A stretch of 46,378 nt of DNA from Bacteroidota bacterium (GTDB lineage Bacteria > Bacteroidota > Bacteroidia > Bacteroidales > P3), in assembly GCA_023415495.1 (NCBI GenBank), contig JAEZKK010000028.1, forward strand, positions 1 through 46,378, in the 5' to 3' direction. The position numbers and the translations under genes are program-made. Below, in pieces: positions 32,393 through 40,978 of the stretch (the first letter of the stretch is position 1; each line of letters opens with the position of its first letter). A model generated the notes under the pieces. The model did not search any database and had not been told where the DNA came from. It was given only the letters and a program-made list of their open reading frames with translations.

Positions 32393-33592
32393 ATGCCACA
32401 AATTTCAGAAAAAGGTAAGAAATTGCCTGCATCAGCTATTAGAAAATTAGTTCCTTTTGCTGACGCTGCAAAAGAGAGGGGAATTAAAATACACCACTTA
32501 AATATAGGACAACCAGATATCCTAACCCCAGTGGGAGCAATAGAAGAAATGAAGAAAGCTGATATGAGTGTAGTCGAATATACTAACTCTGCCGGAAATC
32601 TTTCATATAGGAAAAAACTTGCAGGATACTACCAAAAACACAGTATCAATGTAACAGAGAATGATATTATCATTACAAATGGAGGTTCAGAAGCTTTACA
32701 GTTTGCTTTTTCAGTGTGTTTGAATAAGGGAGAAGAGATTATTATCCCTGAGCCATACTACACTAATTATAATTCATTCGCTATTCAATCGGATGTTGTG
32801 ATTAAGACTATACCTTCAAGCATTAAGGATGGTTTTTCTCTACCAAAGATGGAGGATTTCGAAAAAGCAATTACTCCACAAACGCGTGCTATAATGATAT
32901 GTAACCCTAATAATCCAACAGGTTACCTTTATTCTAAGGACGAATTGGACGTTCTTGCTCTTCTTGCAAAAAAACATGATTTATATTTATTTGCAGATGA
33001 GGTTTACAGAGAGTTCTGCTATGATGGAAGAGAACATTTTTCTGTTATGCAACTTGAGGGGATTGAAAATAACGTAGTATTGGTTGACTCTGTTTCAAAA
33101 CGCTATAGTGCTTGTGGAGCAAGAGTTGGAGCAATAGTTTCAAAAAATAAAGAGGTAATGTCAGCTGCTATGCGTATGGCTCAAGCAAGACTTTGCCCAC
33201 CTTATTTTGGTCAAATATTTGCTGAAGCTGCAGTAGATACCCCTGATTCTTATTTCCAAGAAGTGAGTGCTGAGTACGATAAAAGAAGAAATTTCTTAGT
33301 TGAAGCAATTAATAATATTGACGGATGTTTCTGCCCTAAACCAAAGGGAGCTTTCTATACAATGATAGAACTTCCTATCGATAATAGCGATAAATTCTGC
33401 CAATGGTTATTAGAAGAATTCAGTTATAATGGAGAAACAGTTATGCTTGCACCTGCTACAGGATTCTATTCAAGTCCTGAAAAAGGTTATACTCAAGCAA
33501 GAATAACCTATTGCTTATGCATAGAGGATTTAAAATCTGCGGTTAAATGTCTTGAAGAAGCATTAAAAGTATATCCAGGAAGAACAAAGTAA
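32393..33592 (+). CDS. Class I/II pyridoxal-phosphate aminotransferase (aspartate aminotransferase-like)
   Basis: 399 residues, fold type I. NPNNPTGYLYS carries the substrate carboxylate contact, FADEVYREFCYDG the aspartate that binds the pyridinium nitrogen, and SVSKRYSACGARVGA the catalytic lysine with its phosphate-binding partner. The N-terminal LPASAIRKLVPFADAA fits the subgroup annotated as aspartate aminotransferase in Bacteroidota; exact amino donor and acceptor are not determined. It does not belong to the DegT sugar aminotransferase family needed by the diamino-sugar genes nearby. A strong terminator follows. Confidence 0.9.
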   Translation: MPQISEKGKKLPASAIRKLVPFADAAKERGIKIHHLNIGQPDILTPVGAIEEMKKADMSVVEYTNSAGNLSYRKKLAGYYQKHSINVTENDIIITNGGSEALQFAFSVCLNKGEEIIIPEPYYTNYNSFAIQSDVVIKTIPSSIKDGFSLPKMEDFEKAITPQTRAIMICNPNNPTGYLYSKDELDVLALLAKKHDLYLFADEVYREFCYDGREHFSVMQLEGIENNVVLVDSVSKRYSACGARVGAIVSKNKEVMSAAMRMAQARLCPPYFGQIFAEAAVDTPDSYFQEVSAEYDKRRNFLVEAINNIDGCFCPKPKGAFYTMIELPIDNSDKFCQWLLEEFSYNGETVMLAPATGFYSSPEKGYTQARITYCLCIEDLKSAVKCLEEALKVYPGRTK

Positions 33593-33616
33593 GAAAACAA
33601 TCTTCAAAATAAAAGA

Positions 33617-33650
33617 AAAGCCATAGTCGATTTTGATTATGGCTTTTTCT
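33617..33650 (+). terminator. Terminator of the aminotransferase gene
   Basis: AAAAGCCATA (33617-33626) and TATGGCTTTT (33638-33647) form a 10-bp stem with an 11-nt loop, followed by a T-rich run. Confidence 0.85.
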
Positions 33651-33670
33651 TTTTTGATTTCAAACTAATG

Positions 33671-33789
33671 GAATTTGATTCTATTTTAATATAATGCCAT
33701 TAAATGCCCAATATAATGCCATTATTCTTGTCATTTAATGGCATTATTCTTACGATATAATGGCATTATATTGAAAAGGAACTTGATTC
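33671..33789. repeat. Composite intergenic palindrome array with 21/22-bp period
   Basis: Six 11-bp cores in register: GAATTTGATTC (33671), TAATGCCATTA (33692 and 33714), TAATGGCATTA (33736 and 33758) and GAACTTGATTC (33779). Spacings are 21, 22, 22, 22 and 21 bp. The four inner cores are perfect odd-centre palindromes; the outer two belong to the core type of the arrays at 94 and 27549. The array ends about 58 bp before the pheT -7 box. Confidence 0.92.
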
Positions 33790-33846
33790 CATTTGTTTTA
33801 TTCTTGATTTTATCTCATTAGTATCAAAGGTTACTTATTTTTTCCT

Positions 33847-33854
33847 TAACTTTG
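33847..33854 (+). promoter_or_regulatory. -7 box of pheT
   Basis: TAACTTTG, a full consensus match, about 28 bp before the preferred ATG at 33883. Confidence 0.6.
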
Positions 33855-33882
33855 TAGATTGAATTTAAATATATTATTTCTT

Positions 33883-36348
33883 ATGAAGATATCGTATAAT
33901 TGGTTAAAGGATTATGTGGGTACTGATTTAAGTGCTGAGAATGTTTCTTATTTACTTACTTCTTGTGGATTAGAGGTAGAGGGGATGGAAAGAGTTGATG
34001 GTGTAAAGGGTGGATTAGAAAAGTTTTTAGTTGGAGAGGTAATGACTTGTGAATTGCATCCTGATAGCGATCACTTGCATATCACAACTGTTGATGTAGG
34101 TAGAGATGAGGTTTTGAATATAGTTTGCGGTGCTCCAAATGTGGATAAGGGACAAAAGGTAATAGTTGCGACAATTGGAGCTAAGATTTATACCAGCGAT
34201 GAGGAGTATTTTGAGATTAAACGCTCTAAACTTAGAGGCGTTGCTTCTGAGGGTATGATTTGCTCTGAGGCTGAGCTTCAATTAAGTAATAATCATGATG
34301 GGATTATGGTTATAGATGAAAATGCAATTCCTGGCACTCCAGCTAAAGATTATCTAAATATCAAGGAAGATTATGTTTTTGAAATAGGGCTTACTCCTAA
34401 TCGCAGCGATGCAGCTTCTCATATTGGAGTTGCAAGAGATTTAGCAGCTCTTTTGCAGGTTCAAAAATCTATGGATATTAAATTGTCTATGCCAAGTGTA
34501 AGAGATTTTAAGATTGATAATAATTCTCAGAATGTAGAAATAACTATCGATAATAGTATTTGCACAAGATATTCAGGAATTACTATTTCTAATATAGAGG
34601 TTAAAGATTCTCCAGATTGGCTTGCTTCAAGACTTAGAACAATTGGTATTAAACCAATTAATAATATAGTTGATATTACTAATTATCTAATGTTTGAAAA
34701 TGGACAACCATTACACGCTTTTGATTTAGACAAAATAGAAGGCAATAAGATAGAAGTTAGGAAAAGAGATAAAGATGAGAGTTTTATTACTTTAGATAAT
34801 GTAGAAAGAAAGCTAAATGGAGAAGAAATAATGATTTGTGATGTTGATAAGGCTCTTTGTATGGGTGGCATTTATGGAGGAATAGGCTCAGGAGTTAGCT
34901 TAGAAACAAAGAGTATTTTCCTTGAAAGCGCTTGCTTTAATCCAGTATTAATTCGTAAGGCTTCTAAATATCATAATCTAAAGACTGATGCATCTTTCCG
35001 TTTTGAAAGAGGAAACGATGCTAATATGACTATTTATGCATTAAAAAGAGCAGCCCTTTTAATTAAGAAAGTAGCTGGGGGAGAGATAAGCTCTGAGATT
35101 ATAGATATATATCCAAACAAGGTAGAGAATCCTGTAATTGATTTCAGCCTTGATAATATGGAAATATTGATTGGAAGAAAAATCCCAGAGGATACTGTAA
35201 AGATGATTCTTATTGCCTTAGGTTTTGAAATCTTATCTTCAGAGAATAGAATATTAAAAATATCTATTCCAACTTATAAGGTTGATGTGTTAAGGGAATG
35301 TGATGTAATTGAAGAAGTAATTAGAATTTTCGGATATGATAATATAGAGATAAGTCAGAATATTAAAACCTCAATATCTTACGAAAAGAAACCAAACTCT
35401 GAAAAGATTCAAAATACTATTTCCGATTTATTAGTATCAAATGGTTTCTTTGAAATAATGAATAATTCTCTATCAAAGACATCTTATTATGAGAATAATA
35501 ATGATTACCCAATGGAAACCTCGGTTAATATTCTAAATGCATTGAGTAAGGACCTTGGGGTAATGAGACAAAGTTTGATTTACGGAGGTTTAGAAACTCT
35601 TGCATATAACCTAAACAGAAAGGTAGGAAATATTAAAGTATTTGAGTTTGGAAATGTTTACTCTAAGAATTTAGAAAACTCAGATAACGAGAATGTAGAA
35701 AAGAGATATAATGAAGAGAAACATCTTATCCTATGCGTAACCGGGAACAGAGCTGGTGAGTCGTGGATAGAAAAATCTCCAAAGCTTGACTTCTATTATA
35801 TAAAGAATATTGCATTTAATATATTAGAAAGATTGGGAATCGATTCTTCTCGTTTTATTATGCAAGAATCAAGTCTTGGTATATTAAATTCTGGTATAGA
35901 GTTAATTCATAGAGATAATAAAAAGAGAGTATTATATATTGGCAAGGTATCAACTCCTTTACTAAAAGGATTCGATATTAAGCAAGATGTATTTGTTGCT
36001 GATTTTAATTGGGATTTAATCTTTAAGGCTATTTCTAATAAGGATATCAAATACCAAGAGGTTGCAAAATTCCCTGAAGTAAGAAGAGACCTTGCACTTG
36101 TTATGGATATGAATATAAGTTTTGAAGATTTATCTAAGCTTGCATTCCAAAGCGAAAAGAAATTACTTAAGGATATTAACCTATTTGATGTTTACCAAGG
36201 GGATAAATTGCCTGAGGGTAAAAAACAATATGCTTTGAGCTTTGTTTTACAAGATAAGGATAAGACTTTAAACGATAAGCAAATTGAAGGAGTAATGAAT
36301 AAATTAATAAAAGCCTTCGAAGATAAGCTTAATGTAAAGTTAAGATAA
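33883..36348 (+). CDS. pheT: Phenylalanine-tRNA ligase beta subunit
   Basis: 821 residues from the ATG at 33883 (MKISYNWLKDYV), the normal PheT start; an in-frame TTG 24 bp earlier lies too close to the promoter to be preferred. Domains in order: EMAP-like tRNA-binding domain (about 40-150), B3/B4 editing domain (about 210-390), B5 domain (about 400-475), a catalytic-like core and the C-terminal anticodon-binding FDX-ACB domain (about 730-821). It forms the alpha2-beta2 synthetase with PheS, which is not in this window. The downstream unknown gene starts 21 nt after the stop. Confidence 0.96.
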   Translation: MKISYNWLKDYVGTDLSAENVSYLLTSCGLEVEGMERVDGVKGGLEKFLVGEVMTCELHPDSDHLHITTVDVGRDEVLNIVCGAPNVDKGQKVIVATIGAKIYTSDEEYFEIKRSKLRGVASEGMICSEAELQLSNNHDGIMVIDENAIPGTPAKDYLNIKEDYVFEIGLTPNRSDAASHIGVARDLAALLQVQKSMDIKLSMPSVRDFKIDNNSQNVEITIDNSICTRYSGITISNIEVKDSPDWLASRLRTIGIKPINNIVDITNYLMFENGQPLHAFDLDKIEGNKIEVRKRDKDESFITLDNVERKLNGEEIMICDVDKALCMGGIYGGIGSGVSLETKSIFLESACFNPVLIRKASKYHNLKTDASFRFERGNDANMTIYALKRAALLIKKVAGGEISSEIIDIYPNKVENPVIDFSLDNMEILIGRKIPEDTVKMILIALGFEILSSENRILKISIPTYKVDVLRECDVIEEVIRIFGYDNIEISQNIKTSISYEKKPNSEKIQNTISDLLVSNGFFEIMNNSLSKTSYYENNNDYPMETSVNILNALSKDLGVMRQSLIYGGLETLAYNLNRKVGNIKVFEFGNVYSKNLENSDNENVEKRYNEEKHLILCVTGNRAGESWIEKSPKLDFYYIKNIAFNILERLGIDSSRFIMQESSLGILNSGIELIHRDNKKRVLYIGKVSTPLLKGFDIKQDVFVADFNWDLIFKAISNKDIKYQEVAKFPEVRRDLALVMDMNISFEDLSKLAFQSEKKLLKDINLFDVYQGDKLPEGKKQYALSFVLQDKDKTLNDKQIEGVMNKLIKAFEDKLNVKLR

Positions 36349-36369
36349 TTGTTTTGAAGTTAAAATAAT

Positions 36370-36795
36370 ATGAAAAACAAAGAAATCCCCTTGTATGAGT
36401 ATGATGTAAAACTTCTCATTGCTCTTGTAAAGGCTTTACAAGGGGATAAAGTGTTTTTCAAGTTTCTTGTAGAGGGAGAGTATAAAGAATTAGCTGCTTT
36501 TTCAAATGCTGTAAGAGGAGATGTAGAGGCATTGAAATTTCTCTTTACTCAGGGTTATACTCATTTGGCAATACTTTCCAACGCAATAGATGGAGAAAAA
36601 AAGGCAGTGGAGTGGATTGAAAATAAAAATGATGAGTTCTATATTAATTTTGCTTCAGCTTGTAGAGGAGTTATTGAGGGAGAAAAATGGTTTAGGGATA
36701 GAGAGTTGAAGATTTTTATCTTTATGATAACTGAGATAAAAATAATACTTAAAACTCAGATGAAGGAAAATACATTCTGGTATAAATGGAGATAA
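36370..36795 (+). CDS. Small protein made of four 25-residue helical repeats
   Basis: 141 residues, no signal peptide or membrane segment; I do not recognise a named family. The sequence is built of about four units of exactly 25 residues: an A-x-x-G-D/E motif recurs with the glycine at 25, 50, 75 and 100 (ALQGD, AVRGD, AIDGE, ACRGV), each followed by a hydrophobic helix (FKFLVEGEYKELA, LKFLFTQGYTHLA, VEWIENKNDEFY, EKWFRDREL). This predicts a small alpha solenoid, usually a protein-binding scaffold. It lies between pheT and a membrane protein gene, likely in one transcript. Confidence 0.75.
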   Translation: MKNKEIPLYEYDVKLLIALVKALQGDKVFFKFLVEGEYKELAAFSNAVRGDVEALKFLFTQGYTHLAILSNAIDGEKKAVEWIENKNDEFYINFASACRGVIEGEKWFRDRELKIFIFMITEIKIILKTQMKENTFWYKWR

Positions 36796-36817
36796 GGTAA
36801 TTATTGATTATTAAATT

Positions 36818-37885
36818 ATGAGAAAAAGAAGTTTCTGCTATAAAGGAGTTTGGAATGATGCTATTTCAAGTATTTTTATTGTATTTATAGCATATATATT
36901 TGTTCTTTATGTTTCAATATTCTCCACTGCATTTATAGCCTTTACTCATAATCTTTCTTTCCCAATAGGCATTTATGGAGTCGATTTTGAAAAGTCTGTT
37001 TCAGGTAAGGATTTGTTTTGGAGTCTTCCAGAAAATCCAATGGTTATTTTTTCTTTCTCCCCATTAATATTACTATCTTTAGCATTATTATCTCTTGTTG
37101 GCACCAAATTCTTTAAAAATAAATTACTTTCATTGCTTTGTTTTTGGATAGCATTTCTTTCTGTAAATAGAATATTTGGGGATTTTATCTTTGGGCATAT
37201 CTATAATCTATGGGCTTCTAATCTCGTTTCTGATTTTCTCAAAATAACTTATCCAAGTTTGATATTAAAGATTATAGTTATTATTATTAATGTATTCCTC
37301 GCTTTTTTAAGCGTATTTATTTTCACCCCTACCTTAAAATATTTTTTCGACCCTCATAAGGATAATTTAAAAGACTCTATAAAAACAAAAATATTAATCC
37401 CTTTAATTAGTTTAATCCCATTATCTTTGCTTTGGATAACTCCAAAATTCAGTATTAATGAATTCTCATTAAGCCTGTTTTCATTTTTAATAGGTCTATA
37501 TTTCTCATACAAACTTTCAAGAATAAACCTTCATGTTGAAACTTCAGCAAAAAAATCGAGAAATTTCACTCTTAGGTTGAGAATAAGAATTTCTATTATC
37601 TTATTATTTATTATTATCCTCTTTAGAATATTAATTCATAATGGGATTTATATAAATAGTAATGTTTTTACTTCTTCAGAGCTTGATACCCTATTATTTG
37701 CAGTATTAGTCTCTACTCTGATTATCTTTATAATAATACTTGTATTCGTAAATACAAAAATAAGGCTTAAAGAAATTAGTAAGAAGAAATTATATAAACT
37801 AAACTCAAAAGGGTTTGATGAACAAAAGTTAGACCCTAATGAACTTAAAGGGAGTAAATGGGATTTTTATCGTAAAGAAGAATAG
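36818..37885 (+). CDS. Unknown multi-pass membrane protein
   Basis: 355 residues; family not recognised. About eight hydrophobic segments: near 13-38 (SIFIVFIAYIFVLYV), 68-92, 104-122, 146-168, 188-206, 215-232, 250-268 and 288-311, with a loop containing GVDFEKSVSGKDLFW between the first two. The C-terminal 40 residues are charged (KLDPNELKGSKWDFYRKEE). The start 22 nt after the repeat protein suggests co-transcription from pheT. The stop lies 1 nt from that of the convergent mreD, with no terminator between. Confidence 0.75.
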   Translation: MRKRSFCYKGVWNDAISSIFIVFIAYIFVLYVSIFSTAFIAFTHNLSFPIGIYGVDFEKSVSGKDLFWSLPENPMVIFSFSPLILLSLALLSLVGTKFFKNKLLSLLCFWIAFLSVNRIFGDFIFGHIYNLWASNLVSDFLKITYPSLILKIIVIIINVFLAFLSVFIFTPTLKYFFDPHKDNLKDSIKTKILIPLISLIPLSLLWITPKFSINEFSLSLFSFLIGLYFSYKLSRINLHVETSAKKSRNFTLRLRIRISIILLFIIILFRILIHNGIYINSNVFTSSELDTLLFAVLVSTLIIFIIILVFVNTKIRLKEISKKKLYKLNSKGFDEQKLDPNELKGSKWDFYRKEE

Positions 37886-37886
37886 G

Positions 37887-38399
37887 CTAATTCCTTCTTC
37901 TTATAAATAATAAATCTAATAAGACAATAAGAATAGATGTAGTTATTGAACTAAGTAATATTCTCAACAAGGTCAAAAAGAATTCTGAGAAAGTGAATAT
38001 TTCAAGAGTAAAATAAAGAAAGTGATGAATAAATATAAAAATAAAAATAAAAGGAACAAATCTGGCAATTCCCATCTGAGATATTGAAGGTCTTGTTAAT
38101 TCGTCTGTCTCTTTATTATTAAAGAAAATACTTATAAAGACAGGTCTGATAAAACCCATAAAAACAGTTACTAAAGAATGAAATCCCATCTGCCCTTCGA
38201 AAACATCTATAGCTAACCCTATTGCAAAACTACTGATTAATACTACCCAATTCTTAGTATTTATAGGGAGTAAAATAATAAACCATATATAAATTAAAGG
38301 ATTGATTAAACCAAACAGGTGGATTTGGTTAAGAACAAATACCTGAAATAAAGCTATCAGTATAAAATGGAATAGACTTTTTGTTATATCTTTACTCAT
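37887..38399 (-). CDS. mreD: Rod shape-determining protein MreD
   Basis: 170 residues, about five membrane helices, with no soluble domain. FGLINPLIYIWFIILLP near the start and DVFEGQMGFHSLVTVFMGFIRP in the middle are the recognisable MreD stretches. It works with MreC in the elongation complex that directs lateral wall synthesis. Its start overlaps the end of mreC by 8 nt. In most Bacteroidota mrdA (PBP2) and rodA follow; here a convergent gene follows immediately, so the unit is only mreC-mreD. Confidence 0.88.
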   Translation of the reverse strand: MSKDITKSLFHFILIALFQVFVLNQIHLFGLINPLIYIWFIILLPINTKNWVVLISSFAIGLAIDVFEGQMGFHSLVTVFMGFIRPVFISIFFNNKETDELTRPSISQMGIARFVPFIFIFIFIHHFLYFTLEIFTFSEFFLTLLRILLSSITTSILIVLLDLLFIRRRN

Positions 38400-39222
38400 C
38401 TTTAATCTCCTTTAAAAGTGTTTCTTGTTCGGTTTTGAAAAAATTCTTTACAATATACACATGCTCAATACGATTAAAATCCGTTGAGAATTTAATATCC
38501 ACATCATAAAAACCGCTTCCCTTATCCATTTTAAAATGTGTAATCTTTCCAATCATTATTCCTTCTGGAAAATCTTTTGAAAATCCGCTTGTAGCAATTG
38601 TATCTCCAATTTTTAATGGAATAGACGAAGGTATATCGATTATTCTTCCTTTTGAATAATTTATTCCATCCCAAAGCAAGGTGCCTGTAATAAGAGTTCT
38701 TGTATTTTTCACATTTATTCTTGAGTCCTGATGAAGTACACTCATGACCAATGAGAAGTTTTCTGAAACATTAATAACTACACCAATTATACCTTGTGGA
38801 CAGATAACCGACATATTCTTTTCAATTCCACATGCCTTACCTTTATTGAGCAAAAAATAATTATTTCTTTTATTAATTGATTTTTGGATTATCTTAGCTT
38901 CAATATATTCAAATCTTTGTTTATAAATAGTATCCTGATGGATAAATTCTTGTTTAGTATAACTAATATAAGAGTTTTTAATCTTGGATTTAAGCATTGC
39001 ATTCTCTTTAACTAAAGCTTTATTTGATGAGCCTAAATTAAAGTATGTAAAGATATTTGAATTGTAAGTATTAATTTTTCCAGATATTTCATTAGCAATT
39101 TCAGTAATATAAGAACCTTGGTAATAAGAGTTTTGAGAGATTAAATAAATTGAAACTCCTTCTAAGAAAAGGAATAAAAATATGAAATAATACCGTTTTA
39201 AAAACCTTATTAAGTTATACAT
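38392..39222 (-). CDS. mreC: Rod shape-determining protein MreC
   Basis: 276 residues: a short cytoplasmic N-terminus, one membrane helix (about 12-30), a coiled-coil stretch (about 65-85) and a periplasmic double beta-barrel core with VICPQGIIGVVINVSENFSL and HQDSRINVKNTRTLITGTL. It links MreB and the synthases during rod elongation. A -7 box (TACTTTTG, 39249-39242) lies about 20 bp upstream, so the pair has its own promoter. mreB, which usually precedes it, is not adjacent: the next gene upstream on this strand is a PAP2 phosphatase. Confidence 0.9.
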   Translation of the reverse strand: MYNLIRFLKRYYFIFLFLFLEGVSIYLISQNSYYQGSYITEIANEISGKINTYNSNIFTYFNLGSSNKALVKENAMLKSKIKNSYISYTKQEFIHQDTIYKQRFEYIEAKIIQKSINKRNNYFLLNKGKACGIEKNMSVICPQGIIGVVINVSENFSLVMSVLHQDSRINVKNTRTLITGTLLWDGINYSKGRIIDIPSSIPLKIGDTIATSGFSKDFPEGIMIGKITHFKMDKGSGFYDVDIKFSTDFNRIEHVYIVKNFFKTEQETLLKEIKDE

Positions 39223-39241
39223 ATATCACTGAATTAATATG

Positions 39242-39249
39242 CAAAAGTA
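39242..39249 (-). promoter_or_regulatory. -7 box of mreC-mreD
   Basis: Minus-strand TACTTTTGC, about 20 bp before the mreC start. Confidence 0.55.
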
Positions 39250-39349
39250 AGAATAATTCTCCAAAAAACATTATTTTACCCCACATATTAATAAGCTCGC
39301 GGGGAAAACAGACTTTTATTGATTTAAGATATAAAAAGTCAAATAAGCA

Positions 39350-39943
39350 TTATTTATTTTTGATATGTTTTGCTTCAAATAAGCATCTATAAATATAGTA
39401 TATAAGTAATCCAATTACTATTCCTAATATCCCACCACAAATTACATCTAAAGGGTAATGGACTCCTGCGTATATTCTGGAATATCCAATTATTAATGCC
39501 CAGAGAGTAATAGAAACTACATAAATTTTGTATTTTCTTCCTATTAGGATAAATATTGTTGCAAGAGAAAAGGCATTAGCAGCATGAGAGGATACAAATC
39601 CATATAATCCTCCTTTATGGTCATAGACTAATTCCATCCCTTTTAATTTTACAAGATATATATTTTCAAGGGCATGGCTTGGTCTTAGCCTTTCAAATAC
39701 ATCCTTAAACAAGAGTACGGAAATTCTATCAGCAAACAAGAAACTAAGAGCAACTAAAATTAGTAAGACCCACCATTTTTTCTTTAATTCCTTTATTCCA
39801 AGAAATATCAATGAGAATGTTATCGCTATTGCAAAACAAATACTATGTGAGAAGAAACCAAAGAAATAATCAAAGAAAACTGATCTTATACTATTTAAGA
39901 AAATAAATAGCTGAGTATCTAAATTATTTAGAGTTTCAATCAT
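39350..39943 (-). CDS. PAP2-family membrane phosphatase
   Basis: 197 residues, about five to six membrane helices. All three phosphatase motifs are seen: KDVFERLRPSH (K-x6-RP), SSHAANAFS (PSGH-like, histidine kept, with Ser-Ser in place of Pro-Ser-Gly) and SRIYAGVHYPLDV (SR-x5-H-x3-D). Likely substrates are undecaprenyl diphosphate, phosphatidate-type lipids or lipid A phosphates; the sequence does not decide. It is the last gene of the M20 - hpt - adk - obg run, 14 nt after obg. Confidence 0.88.
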   Translation of the reverse strand: MIETLNNLDTQLFIFLNSIRSVFFDYFFGFFSHSICFAIAITFSLIFLGIKELKKKWWVLLILVALSFLFADRISVLLFKDVFERLRPSHALENIYLVKLKGMELVYDHKGGLYGFVSSHAANAFSLATIFILIGRKYKIYVVSITLWALIIGYSRIYAGVHYPLDVICGGILGIVIGLLIYYIYRCLFEAKHIKNK

Positions 39944-39957
39944 TAATATCTCTGTTT

Positions 39958-40959
39958 TTAAAGTCGGTCTGTATCGTTAAGTAAGGTCCAAATACTATCT
40001 TTCAATTCCATCAATCCCATTTGAGAGACAGAGGAGATAAAAATAGATTTAAAGTTCTTTGGTAGAGTTGCCTTCATTTGCTTAATCATAACCTCATCTA
40101 AAAGGTCTGCTTTGGTTATAGCTATCAATCTATCCTTAACCATCAACTCAGGATTATAATTCTCAAGCTCATTTAATAAAATATTATATTCTTTTAGTAT
40201 ATCCTCTGTATCGCAAGGAATCATAAATAAAAGAATAGAATTTCTTTCTATATGTCTAAGAAATCTAAGTCCTAATCCCTTCCCCACTGATGCTCCCTCA
40301 ATAATACCTGGAATATCGGCCATAATAAAAGAACGTTCATCTCTATATTTTACTATGCCTAAATTAGGTTTAAGCGTAGTAAATGGATAATCCCCTATCT
40401 CAGGTTTAGCTGCTGATAAAACACTTAATAAAGTGCTCTTCCCTGCATTAGGGAAACCTACAAGACCTACATCGGCAAGGATTTTAAGTTCTAATATCTT
40501 CCAAACTTCTTGACCAGGCTCTCCAGGTTGTGCATAGCGAGGAGTACGATTGGTTGAGGATTTGAAATGGTCATTACCTAATCCTCCCCTTCCTGCATTA
40601 GCAATAATTACCATCTGACCATCTTCAACAATCTCACAATCAATCTCACCAGACTCGAAATCCTTACACACAGTTCCCAATGGAACGTCTAATATCATAT
40701 CCTTACCATTTCTCCCATGAAGAAGATTCTTACCTCCGGACTCTCCATCCTCGGCAATAATATGTTTAGTATACTTTAGGTGTAGTAATGTCCATAGCTG
40801 TTTATTCCCTCTAAGGATAATATGCCCTCCTCTTCCTCCATCTCCTCCATCAGGTCCTGCCTTAGCATTACCCCTTGTTCTTAGAAGATGAGCCGAACCA
40901 GCACCCCCTTTTCCACTTCTACAATTTACCTTTACGTAATCAACAAAATTCGCACTCAT
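39958..40959 (-). CDS. obgE: Obg family GTPase (ribosome assembly / stress)
   Basis: 333 residues. The glycine-rich N-terminal Obg fold (about 1-158, with GGAGSAHLL and GPDGGDGGRGG) is followed by a G domain with P-loop GFPNAGKSTL, switch DYPFTTLKPNLG, DIPGIIEGAS and TKAD. The variable C-terminal domain of some Obg proteins is short here. It binds the large ribosomal subunit and responds to guanine nucleotides. It lies 19 nt after the tandem adenylate kinase gene, an association that is common for adk or hpt and obg in Bacteroidota. Confidence 0.95.
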   Translation of the reverse strand: MSANFVDYVKVNCRSGKGGAGSAHLLRTRGNAKAGPDGGDGGRGGHIILRGNKQLWTLLHLKYTKHIIAEDGESGGKNLLHGRNGKDMILDVPLGTVCKDFESGEIDCEIVEDGQMVIIANAGRGGLGNDHFKSSTNRTPRYAQPGEPGQEVWKILELKILADVGLVGFPNAGKSTLLSVLSAAKPEIGDYPFTTLKPNLGIVKYRDERSFIMADIPGIIEGASVGKGLGLRFLRHIERNSILLFMIPCDTEDILKEYNILLNELENYNPELMVKDRLIAITKADLLDEVMIKQMKATLPKNFKSIFISSVSQMGLMELKDSIWTLLNDTDRL

Positions 40960-40978
40960 TATTTATCTATTTATATAT

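Noticed and set aside
31118..33592. A complete diamino-sugar operon including the aminotransferase at 32393
   Set aside because: The aminotransferase lies on the opposite strand, belongs to the aspartate type rather than DegT, and is separated by a DUF1573 gene and a divergent promoter region.
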